The notes below the pieces were generated by a model, which saw only the letters and a program-made list of their open reading frames with translations, did not search any database and was not told the DNA's origin. Shown piece after piece: positions 29,360 through 38,720 of a stretch of 39,870 nt of DNA. The DNA is taken from NCBI GenBank assembly GCA_029204225.1, contig MU835341.1, forward strand, positions 1-39,870, written 5' to 3'. The position numbers were made by a program, and so were the translations under genes. The stretch comes from Diphasiastrum complanatum. Lineage: Eukaryota; Streptophyta; Lycopodiopsida; Lycopodiales; Lycopodiaceae. Positions within the stretch are counted from its first letter, which is position 1. Each line of letters begins with the position of its first letter.

Positions 29360-30990
29360 TTTTTCCCATCGAAACCCTACAGACACACATCCAAATCATC
29401 TCATCCTATTGGACCTCCCTGGTTTGATGACGAATGTCGTTTCTTAAATGTCCATGTTGTCCATGCATGCCTTCATGATCTACTTATGGCTCTTAGATCT
29501 CTCCATTGTACACTCCACCGCAAAAAGCGTACCTACAAAGAATAGAGAGGGCAACGCCTTGTTGAGTCCCTCCACAGGTATGGCACTGCTAACTTAGCAA
29601 TCAGTTCTGATGTTGAGACCAGGAGACTACATGCTTTGGGCCAAGCACACTTCCGTGCTCATTTTTCTACCACAGACCATGTCTTCACTCTTCGAGCTAT
29701 CATTGAGGAAGCAAGACATAAGAGGAACAGGGTTGATTGTTGTTTTGTTGACTTCATGAAAGCCTTTGATTATATCCCACGCTCTGTTCTCATTGAGAGA
29801 CTACGGATCTTGGTTTTTCCACTGATATAGTTCTAGCGGTGATGGCACTTTATGAGCAACTTCTTAGCTGCATTTGGAGTGACATAGGCATCTCAGAGCA
29901 TATATGGAGCGCCATTGAGGTGAAACCAAGTTGCTCACTCTCACACACATTATTTGGATTATATATTGATGAGCTTGAGAGAGTCACTGAGCAAAGTGGT
30001 GGTACAAGTTGCGGGCTTGGTGATATTCCGATTGCCATTCTCCTTTATGCACATGATGTGGTTCTAATCTCTATGACTAGAGAGGGTTACAAAGGCAGTT
30101 AGACAATCATCATGCTTCTTGCACCAGATGGGGCTTAGCGGTTAACATTGTGAAGACCAAGATTATGGTCTTCAATGCTTCCAGGGCCTTCATGCAGAGA
30201 CAGGAGCTTACTCTTGAAGGTCAGCGACTAGAGGTTGTATCATCCTACACTTATCTAGGGGTTCTTTTTACTCGTCCCATCTTTGGTATGAGATAGGCAG
30301 CTACAGCTAGACTTGGGAGGGGTCACACCTCCCTTGTTCCACTACAGAGGTTCTATTTTTGGAGGTTTACCTGGGACGCCCCAAGTAAGTATCGGCTTTT
30401 TGATACCATTGTCACCCCCACAACATTATACGCAACAAAGGCATGGTGTTCAGGTCTCACCTCATCGGATTGGGCCAATATCTCATGCTTACAAATTATT
30501 ATGCTATCACTCACGATACGGGCTAAGCCCTCCATTCCACATCAGATTATTTGGAAGAGTTTGTAGTCCCACATCAAGTTGATGCCATCTTTCACCTTAT
30601 TACATATATACATCGTCTCAGATTGCTCCCCATGGATGCATAGAGATACACACAAGCGACACTCACATCATCTCAACATCTTCATAATCAGGCTATAGTC
30701 TATCATGGTTTTCCCAAGCCTCTCACTTACTTAACACATTTGGTATATCTATTGTAGATCTTCCTACGGGTACCCATGATTACATTAGATGTTTTCTATA
30801 TTGAGCATATCATGGCATGGCCAGTTAGGAGTCAAACCCAACAATTATCAAATTCACTTTTTGGAGATGGATATAGTAGGGCTCCCAGTTCTACCACACT
30901 ACTTGGATTCAGAATTGGCATATGGTCTAAGATTCATATTGGGCCAAATCCCAATCTCATCACATGTCAAGCTCTCCTTGAACTACACTT
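29360..30990 (+). mobile_element. LINE copy E, right part (reverse transcriptase)
   Basis: It continues LINE E after the copia insertion: the sequence resumes at CCCATCGAAACCC, equivalent to CCCTCAAAACCC in copy D (13431). It ends near 30990 within the C-terminal region (FILGQIPISSH), without the CCHC motif, 3' UTR or tail. Relative to D about 430 bp is missing around 29578. It belongs to subfamily 1 (A, D, E). Confidence 0.87.
29360..30990 (+). pseudogene. LINE E ORF2 reverse transcriptase fragment
   Basis: Pieces in several frames: PPWFDDECRFLNVHVVH (29410), HFRAHFSTTDHVF and CCFVDFMKAFDYIPR (29650-29780), LFGLYIDELERV (29950) and ILLYAHDVVLIS (30040), where the YADD box reads YAHD. These are followed by NIVKTKIMVF, SYTYLGVLFT (30240) and the FWRFTWDAP region (30358). 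Stops and frame changes are frequent. Confidence 0.85.
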
Positions 30991-31500
30991 ATACACAAAC
31001 CACAGTAAAGCATGTACAAAAAGATCTCAAACTCAAACTTTATTGAATCCATAGTATGTACATAGTATCAACAAGAATGAAACATAGTGGAGCTAGCTGC
31101 CTTGTCTCCTCCCAACCTTTGTTGCATAGATTACGATGAGGAATGCCTCTCTCTAGGCTCACTTATGCTCAAGCACACCCTAACCCTGACCCTCCCTAAC
31201 GTCAACACATGGCCAGTTTCATGCACAATTGACACTTGCACACACTTGGTAGTACCCTAACACATAGGCAAGCGAGTAGGCTGACATGTGTCACTCATAC
31301 ATTGGACCAAGTGTCCCAGTGAGCATGTGTCATGTTTGACCAATCAACCCTAACATCATTCACTGGACCAAGTGTCCTAGTGAGCACATGACATGTGTCA
31401 TGTTGACTAGTCAACTTTTACTTTTTGAAAGGTCAACCACTCCTAATTAATGACCCAGTACCCTAACCAAAGCTCAACATGCGACTCAGGCTCAGTAGCT
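30991..31500. other. Probable LTR-type sequence with a local duplication
   Basis: No gene. The minus strand contains CAATAAAG (31037-31044), a possible polyadenylation signal. Two imperfect copies of a unit of about 60 bp starting YAYTGGACCAAGTGTCC lie at 31291-31353 and 31354-31410. Its position between LINE E and an integrase remnant suggests the 3' LTR of the element described next, but I could not align it with the 33235 end. Confidence 0.35.
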
Positions 31501-32362
31501 CTCATAACATTTTATTTACATTTTTTTTACAAAGGTCACCACAGGCCGATGACTTAGCCATTTCCGTATTTTTACAAAAAAATACATATGTGCATAAAAC
31601 TGTAAGCAATTGGGATAGGGAGTAAAAGCTATTACGTCCCTTCCCCCCTTAGGTAACATCATCCGCGACGGTGAAGCTAGGGTACTATGCCCGTAGACTA
31701 TGCATGGTTTCCTAGGTAGAAAGAGGCCTGCCATACCAAGCGACCAAGTACTCACGAATCAGACGGTTGCATAAACGCCTCTCCAGCCTATCCAATACCC
31801 TCGCCGGCCCATGGGTCACTTCTCCCTACTCCTGGAACGCAAACAAACCATCAAACAACAAGTTATCACCATCATGTAAAACCCGTTTCAATTTTCCAAG
31901 GTCCACAATAACGAGAAGATAACTTGTAACATTTGCCCGTCTTAAGGGTCTTAGAGTCCTTGGGTATTGGAAAAAAACCATGTCTCCTACCATAAACTCT
32001 CTAGGCGTGCGATGTTTATCAGCATAATACTTAGCTCAATCCAGGGCTTGCCTTACATTAACTTTCGCTAACTCAAGCATTACATTCATTTGAGTTACGA
32101 AATTAGCCGCACTAGATACTTTTTGAGGAATTCCTACCGTAACAAGGGTAGCTGGTCTGAAACCATAATTAAGATCGAAAGGGCTCATTTTAGTACTTTC
32201 ATTCTTTTTCTCATTGTAAGCGATAATTTGAGCACATGCTCGATAAATAGGCTGCCTACTCTAGACGCATCAATATTTTTATGCGTTGGAATAAAATGAG
32301 CCATCTTAGTAAGTCTATCAACTATAACCAAGATAGAATCATCAAGAGAATGTATAGGAGAC
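31501..32362 (-). pseudogene. Ty3/gypsy integrase remnant (element G3)
   Basis: Minus strand, decayed. SILVIVDRLTKMAHFIPT (about 32342-32280) is the start of a gypsy integrase catalytic core. After a deletion it continues as NESTKMSPFDLNYGFRP (about 32205-32150) and FMVGDMVFFQYP (about 31998-31960), typical of the core end and C-terminal domain. A chromodomain-like end, REYLVAWYGRP, lies near 31760-31730, followed by stops. A polypurine stretch AAGGGGGGAAGGGA on the minus strand (about 31639-31652) could be its PPT. Confidence 0.75.
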
Positions 32363-33221
32363 GAAGGTTGAACAGGAGAAGGTGAACTCATGCAAACATC
32401 TTGAGAATCCACTTTTTTTCTTTTCTTTTTTTGAGAAAATAAACAGAACGTTGGCGATATACAGAGATTGTCTATGCAAGGCAAGAAAGAAAGGTTTTAA
32501 AAACACTTAGAACAAACTGTAAAATGCAGAAGGAAATAAGCAAAAGACAGTAGAATTTAACTTCCCCGAAATTTAGCTTATGGAAATGTAGGGCCACATT
32601 AGAAATGCAGGTTCTAGCTCGCTTTGGATCACGTTGCTTCCAGATTGATGGCTGCTGGCAAAACCTTGAAATTTTTGGCATGAAGAGGTCAAAAAACAGC
32701 CTCCAATCGGATGTGATTTCCGCAAAATCTGAACTACAAGCAAACTGAAGGTGCAACTACAGTAGGTTTCGCTCCTCTCACACAAAAATTTCAGTTAGAA
32801 TGGAGTAAAAACAATGAAGTTACGAGGCTGCAACTCCAGAAGGTCAAAAAAAGCTAAAAAAATAGATTTTTGGCCCAAAAAATTTTCAGTGATTTTCTGT
32901 GGCTGAAGGCCTGTAGGGCAGCGATTTAGTATTAGTAGTGGGCTGTAAACATTTCGTGGGGATCCACCAACCCGTTCAGAAGTTATGAACGTTTTTGTAT
33001 TTTTGCCCTTCTAGGTAAAGGTGAGTCTGATTATGGAAAATCAGGATTTTCACCTCTTAAAAACAAAATTATCAGACCTATAATGCTGCCTCTCACCCCC
33101 ACAGATGCATCTACAACTCTTCCCTCCAAAAATTCCCCAAGAAAGAAGAGGAAAATAGTGTTTTTTCTCACTTTCTCTTTAAAACAGGACTTTCTCTCTC
33201 TAGAACGTCTTCTACCTTGAG
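32363..33221 (-). other. Non-coding internal region of element G3
   Basis: It lies between the G3 primer-binding-like site and the integrase remnant, where gag, protease and reverse transcriptase would be expected. None is recognisable, so the element has lost most of its coding region or this is its leader joined to integrase by deletion. Confidence 0.4.
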
Positions 33222-33234
33222 CTCAAATACCAAA
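33222..33234 (-). promoter_or_regulatory. Possible primer-binding site of G3
   Basis: The minus strand reads TTTGGTATTTGAG right after a candidate LTR end TTCTAACA. It resembles the initiator tRNA-Met site TGGTATCAGAGCC with changes. Confidence 0.45.
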
Positions 33235-33689
33235 TGTTAGAAGCCAAAGGTCCAAGCTCCTCTCCCCAAGCTAGCCGGTGTGTAAAATGAATCTCCTCCC
33301 ATCCATAGGCAAGCCTTTAAGGCCACTGCCTGCTATTTTGGTCCAAGGGCACTTGGCACTCATATGGGTGATCAGTCCACTTGGCCTCCCATGACCCAAG
33401 AACACAATGTCTTAATGCTATGCCAACCCCATGCCCACCGTACACATGTGGCTATAAGACCACACCGGTCACATGCCGGCTAACCCTAGTCACTACCCGC
33501 CAAATTACAGGTCAACTTGGTCAGTTGTACATCGGCTCTACCAAACACGTAGCACATCACGTGCAAGTACATCGGGTTGCGAGTGCAACACACCTAGACA
33601 CGATTGGCCTCAAGTGCCTCTGATGGGGAGTCATCGACCATCTCGAACTGGTCCTATGACCTCTGGAGGTACCACTCACGTCGGAATAT
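33235..33689 (-). other. Candidate 5' LTR of G3, incomplete
   Basis: It starts TGTTAGAAGCC on the plus strand, so on the minus strand the LTR would end GGCTTCTAACA. No second copy was found, so length and outer border are unknown. No gene is seen. Confidence 0.35.
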
Positions 33690-33871
33690 GTTGGATCCAA
33701 GACTGGCTGGATCCTAACACCGTGAGATTACACATTTTGTACCATCATGATCATGCATGTCATTGTGAACCTTTGTGCTCCTATCTTACAATCTACAGTG
33801 AACACCGAGGCAGAGACCAGGAGATTATATGTGACCGGCCAGGCTGATTTCAAAACGCACTACTCCACCAA
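33690..33871 (+). mobile_element. LINE scrap F (reverse transcriptase region)
   Basis: Similar at the DNA level to the start of the LINE reverse transcriptase (copy A about 2675-2820): GTGCTCCTATCTTACAATCT aligns with the family's GGTGCTATACTTCAGTCA, and GAGGCAGAGACCAGGAGATTA with GAGGCTGAGACCAGGAGACTA. It is cut at 33871 by the gypsy element G2; the continuation was not found in the window. Confidence 0.65.
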
Positions 33872-34281
33872 AGTTACGAACAGATTTACAGCAGATCCAT
33901 AGGTAAGCTAAGAAAGCAGCACACAAGCAAGAACTAACCCTAAAAAGTGGCAAAGAGAATGCTTAAGGAGACTGAAGAGAGAGATCAATATCATCAGTTA
34001 TGAAAGGAATGACAATAGGTCCTACTTTGACCACAACGAGGCCCTGAAATGGAACCTTCATGAAACCTTCCAGAGGATAAGATAATGTCAGTGAACCTAG
34101 TCAAAATGGATAAGGAGGGATAATATTGCACCCTCCTACAAGAGGGCCCCCACTCCAATATTATATGGCCAAGTACCAAATAAATGAATAAATGGGGCCA
34201 AAGGCCCAAGGAGCCTACTTATGCATAACAGTAAAGTAATACATAAGGACGTGGAGAATGTGATGAGCCAAGTCCATAACT
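33872..34281 (-). repeat. G2 3' LTR, 410 bp
   Basis: It begins AGTTACGAACAG and ends AGTCCATAACT on the plus strand, matching the G1 LTR (37327-37744) along its length, including CATAACTCTCCC at the inner edge. On the minus strand the PPT-like AAGGGAG (34282-34288) precedes it. Confidence 0.88.
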
Positions 34282-34299
34282 CTCCCTTGTGGAAAAACA

Positions 34300-36480
34300 A
34301 GGCCCCTCAAGCTAAATGAAGATGAAGCACATAATCATCGAAAAATAAGCTCTAGTGGATCAGCATCTATATCAAATGTAGACGACTGAACAAGGGCAGC
34401 TAGAGCACGAGCCTGATCCGCAAGTAACTGTGTATGATAAAAAAAATTGTATAGGTTCCCATGTGGCCTCCTCAACAAGAAGACCATCCCACTGAAACCA
34501 GAAATTGAATCTGTGGTCGGCGTCGACTATGTTGAAGATGAACTTGAAGTATAGCAGCTAGTAATAAAGGAAATAGCTCTGGATCATCAGCAAACGCAAC
34601 ATCACAAGGAGCATCATCCTCAATAGCAGCACGTAACAAGCTAACATGGAAGATATCATAGGCACGTGTTGAAAACGGTAGCTGTAAACAGTAACTCGTG
34701 GACTGAGACACTCCAATACGTGGTAAGGCCCATGGTAGTGTGGTGCAAGCTTCTCAATAGAAGCGTGGCCTTGAACAAACTAATGTCGTGCAAAGCGAAG
34801 CCGAAGATAAACCATATCACCAAGCTACATGGAGGTGATGTCGTCTACAAAAGTCTGGTAATGTTGCTGAGAATGATGTATATGTGTACTAGCCCTAATA
34901 AGAATGAAGCAAGGGTAGCAGGTGTATCATCTGGCTGAAGAGGAACTCCTCGTAAAGAAGGAGCACAACCATGAGCTAGTAAAAATGGGGATACACCAAT
35001 GCTGGTACTAACAGAGCTATTATAGCTATACTCTACGAAACATAAATGTTGATCCCAATCCTTCCCTAAGGAAGCAACAAAATCTCATAGATAATCCTCA
35101 AGGACCCGATTAAGGACCTCAGACTGTCCATCAGCCATAGAATGATAAGCAGACCCATAAAGAGCTGAACATCTAAAATACGCATAAGCTCTGTCCAGAA
35201 TAGAGCGTAAACTTACAATCTTGATCAAATAGTATAGAACGTGGAAACCCATGTAATCAAAAGATCTCTGATAAAAATAACTATGCACACTGCTCTAATG
35301 TGATAGTGTTGCAAACCGGCATGAAATGTGCCTGTTTCAAGAACCGATCAACCACAACCATACATGAGACATGACCACGCTGGGTACGAGATGGGCCAAT
35401 GATAAAGTCCATAGAAATGTCTATCCATTGGCAATGAGGAATGGGCCAATTCTAGAGCAAGCCAACAGACTTGGCACGGAAGTACTTATTATGGGCACAA
35501 AAGGTACATTGACGGATAAAAAGTGCGAGCTCAAACTTCATGGATGGCCAATAGAAATGGTCCTTAAGATGAGCATAAGACTTCCGAAAACCAAAATGAC
35601 CACAAACCGGAGAAGAATGGGCCTCAAACAACAACCTAGAACGAACATCGAGGGAACTAGGAAAACAAAGGGAACCATAATGATAAAGACGATGATCAAC
35701 AATGGAGTACACCTGATGAGGACAAGACGAAGGAAGCGGAGCAGTACTATAAACATCACAAAAATCAGGACAAGAAAGATAAGCAGAAGGCAAAGCATCA
35801 AACCATGGGGGAATGGTAGCGACAAGGCTATGTAACAAAGCGGGAAGACAAGAAAAAGCATTAGCAGCAGTGTTCGACCGACAAGGTTGATATAAGATAG
35901 CAAATTGAAAAGACTGTAAAAACTGTAACCAACGATATAGACGGTCACTAAGCTCCCACTGTGTAAAAAGATAATGGAGGGCCTGATGATCAGTAATGAT
36001 GTCAAAAGAAACACAATAACGATAATGATGCCACTTCTTCAAAGTATAAATTATAGCTAGGAGCTTTTTCTCATGAACAGAGTACCGTTACTCATAAGAG
36101 CGAAGACGTCGCGACTCATAAGCAATGACACACTGAAACTTACATAGTAAGGCGCATTAACCAATAGAACTAGCATCAGTCTTGACAATGAATTTATGAT
36201 CAAACTAAGGTAAACACATGACAGAGAAACAACAACGTGATAAAGACTATCAAAGGTTTGTCTGACAATCAGAAGTCCACAAGAAGGAACTAGAGTTCTT
36301 CAAAAGCGCATGAAGAGGTGCAGCCACAATGGCAAAATGTGGAATAGGACAACGAAGGTGAGTAGCTAAACCCAAAAACATACGGACATGATCAACATCA
36401 ATAGGCACAGGCCAATCCTGAATAACCTGGACCTGACGAGGATCAAGATGAAGACGACCATCACAAATAAGAAAACCTAA
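34300..36480 (-). pseudogene. G2 pol remnant: RT end, RNase H, integrase, chromodomain
   Basis: Read on the minus strand. The RT end has DGRLHLDPRQVQVIQDWP (about 36455-36400), HVRMFLGLATHLRCP and FAIVAAPLHALLK. RNase H/connection: FDIITDHQALHYLFTQWELS (about 36006-35945). Integrase zinc finger: His/His/Cys/Cys in FEAHSSPVCGHFGFRKS and RQCTFCAHN (about 35640-35490). Integrase core end: SMADGQSEVLNRVLEDYL (35145-35085). C-terminal part: RAYDIFHVSLLR (about 34665-34630) and a chromodomain-like IQFLVSVGW, broken by a frameshift. Many stops. It is the counterpart of G1, which lacks exactly this region. Confidence 0.83.
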
Positions 36481-36665
36481 AACACTATCTTAGGAAGAGA
36501 GGCAAAACCGGTCATGATGACATCGAAACGGGAAGAAATCCCAGAAATAACACTATCAACGGCTTGTTGAATGTGTTCAACTAAGGCATCTTGAGGTATT
36601 TCACTATTTAATGGAGATGAAGCAACCATCGAGAAAGTAATGACAAGGTGAGAAGAAATAGACAA
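36477..36665 (-). pseudogene. G2 gag start fragment
   Basis: A 62-codon open run on the minus strand (MVASSPLNSEIPQDALVEHI and onward to MTGFASLPK) looks like the N-terminus of a gypsy gag. It joins directly to the RT end at about 36480, so most of gag, all of protease and the RT core are deleted at this point. I cannot compare it with G1's gag N-terminus, which is off the window. Confidence 0.5.
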
Positions 36666-36689
36666 AAAACACTTTTGTTGTCACCCCAA

Positions 36690-37239
36690 ATTATTCTAAT
36701 TCAAGCACCAAAAACACGAGTAGTATGGACAGCCAAAAGAAGGTAACAATGCTGTAAAAATGGAGCAACTAAGAAGATATAAAAGCTGGACAAATAATAG
36801 CAAAAAATGGCATAAGGTAAAGAAGTAAAAATTGTCATAAATGCTATATAACAATGCTGGAAAAATACCTCCAAATGTAAGGAGAAATCTCGATAGTGCT
36901 TGTTGAAGATAGGCACCAAACTGCCAACATAAAAACAGCCAAATAGCTGGAAATTGTTCACCAATATAATAGAGGTAATGGCTGGAAAAAATGTCCAAAA
37001 AAAGGCACCAAAGATAGGTATAGACAGGCGCTGAAAACAATAGGTATAATGGCAAAAAAGCTGACAACAAATGGGTGAAATGATAGCTATCAAATGGGTG
37101 CCTGATATGGCCGTACATGGGTGCTGAAAAGTGGTAGGATAACAGCAAATAATGGACAGCAAAGTAGCTAGAAAATACAGCCAGGGATGGGCGATGGACA
37201 GCAAATGCAAATGGTTGAAAAAGCTGGTAAAATGTACCC
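36690..37239 (-). repeat. Repetitive leader of G2
   Basis: Low-complexity sequence made of variations on AATGCTGGAAAAA, CAATGCTGTAAAAATGG, GGTGCTGAAAA and AATGGCTGGAAAA, spaced irregularly about 20-40 bp. The open frames on the minus strand (to 37276) come from this composition and are not genes. It lies where a gypsy leader should be. Confidence 0.6.
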
Positions 37240-37326
37240 GATCAATAGCTAAGCTAAGAAAGCAGCGCATAAGCAAGAACTAACCCCTGAAAGCAGCAAA
37301 GAGAATGCTTAAGGAGACTAAGAGAG
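37240..37326 (-). repeat. G2 5' LTR remnant
   Basis: GATCAATAGCTAAGCTAAGAAAGCAG to GAGACTAAGAGAG matches 33895-33982 of the 3' LTR and the fragment at 22286-22356. About 25 bp at its inner edge, with the primer-binding site, is lost. The outer side stops exactly where the G1 LTR begins, at a point internal to the LTR. Confidence 0.75.
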
Positions 37327-37744
37327 AGTTACGAATAGAGCCACAGCTGCTCTAGAACTAAGCTATGAAAGCATCACATAAGCAAGACTTAACCCTAGAA
37401 AGCAAGAAAGAGAGAGATTAAGGAGGCTAAAGAGAGAGATCAATATCATCAGTTGAATGACAAATGACACAGTTTCCCTACTTATAGTCAAGAAGAAGCC
37501 CTAAAAGGAAGCTTCCAGTGGCTAGGGCCCAACTGGGAGAGATAATAGTGCGCCCTCCAAGAAGGCCCCCACTCTCCAGTAATATGTCCAAATGGCCTAA
37601 TAATGAATAATAAGGCCAAAGGCCAACCATATAGTCTGAATGTCACTAATGAATAAAAAAGGGCCCAAGGCCTGCTTATGCATAAAGTAAAGTAACTGTA
37701 AATGTAAATGGACGCGGCGAATGTAATGAGCCGAGTCCATAACT
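37327..37744 (-). repeat. G1 3' LTR, 418 bp
   Basis: It begins AGTTACGAATAGAGCC and ends AGTCCATAACT on the plus strand, clearly related to the 410-bp G2 LTR but diverged. The terminal AGTTA/TAACT form a short inverted repeat, as in an LTR, though not the usual TG/CA. Confidence 0.88.
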
Positions 37745-37787
37745 CTCCCCGACACAAAAAAAGACCCAACTGCCGAAAAGATAACCG

Positions 37788-38720
37788 GATCAAGTAGCAG
37801 CAAGCCCTGGTGCATCAACAACTAGAGGAACATCTGATGTAGAGGAATCAACAAGTGCAGCAAGAGCACGAGCCTGATCCGCAAGTAATGGTGTATGATA
37901 AAAGACATCAATAGGCTCCCATGTGGCCTCCTCAATAGGACGACCATCCCACTGGACCAAAAACTGAATCTGCCGGTGGCATCGACTATGGTATAGATGG
38001 ACCTGTAATATAGAAGCAGGTAAAAATGGAAATAACTCTGGAGCAGTAGGAAACTCAGCATCACAAGGAGTCATCCTCAATAGCAGCAGTAATAAACTGA
38101 CATGGAATACATCACAGGCGCGTGTGGAAGCAGGAACCTGTAAGCGATATGTAACTGGACTAAGAACCTCCACAATGCGACAAGGCCCATAATAATGTGG
38201 TGCAAGCTTCTCAGTAGAAGCATGGCCCTGGACAAAATGATGACGTGCAAACCGTAAGCGTAGATAAACCATATCTCCAAGCTGAAACTCAACATGGCGG
38301 CGGTGACGATCAACTGAGGTCTGATAACGCTGCTGAACATGCTGTAAATGAGAACTGGCCCGGGTAATAAGCTCTCGAGCACCTGATAGAAAAGATGCAA
38401 GTGTAACAAGTGTATCCTCATGAGGAAGAGGAATGCCAGGTTAAAAGAGGTGCATAGCCATGAGATAATAAAAATGGAGAGACACATGTGCTGGTACTAA
38501 CAGAGCTATTATAGCTATACTCTGCTAAACATAAATGCTGATCCCAATCCTTCCCTGAAGGAGTAAAAAAATGGCGTAAATAATCCTCAAGGATCCTGTT
38601 AAGGACCTCAGACTGAGGAACAGCTGCTGGTGTAGAAACTGGAGGAACTGGTACTGCCCGCTGAACACATAATAAGGCAGCACCATGAGCCTTCGGCAGG
38701 CTGCGAATAAAAGTAATCAA
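37788..38720 (-). pseudogene. G1 integrase C-terminal region with chromodomain
   Basis: The minus strand continues the gag-protease frame after one stop. A protease-RT linker (LPKAHGAALLCVQRAVPVPP) is joined directly to the end of the integrase core (SEVLNRILEDYLRHFF, LCLAEYSYNSSVS). After a frame change comes a GPY/F-type motif (HYYGPCRIVEVLSPVTYRL, 38190-38130) and a chromodomain (RQIQFLVQWDGRPIEEATWE, about 37985-37925), the part that in such elements can bind histone marks and guide insertion. RT, RNase H and most of integrase are deleted, so this cannot be functional by itself. Confidence 0.85.

Larger units (their letters stand above)
33872..37326 (-). mobile_element. Ty3/gypsy element G2, deleted, minus strand
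   Basis: Structure read on the minus strand: a 5' LTR remnant (37240-37326), a repetitive leader (about 36690-37239), the gag start (36477-36665), the RT end, RNase H and integrase with a broken chromodomain (36480-34300), a polypurine stretch and a complete 3' LTR (33872-34281). Most of gag, protease and the reverse transcriptase core are missing. It interrupts LINE scrap F at the left and is itself interrupted in its 5' LTR by G1. Confidence 0.85.

Noticed and set aside
31178-31200. CCCTAACCCTGACCCTCCCTAA as an internal telomere repeat
   Set aside because: Only about three imperfect units, which could arise by chance in C-rich LTR-like sequence.
36696-37276. Two long hydrophobic open frames on the minus strand
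   Set aside because: They come from the low-complexity leader of G2 and have no homologue-like motifs.
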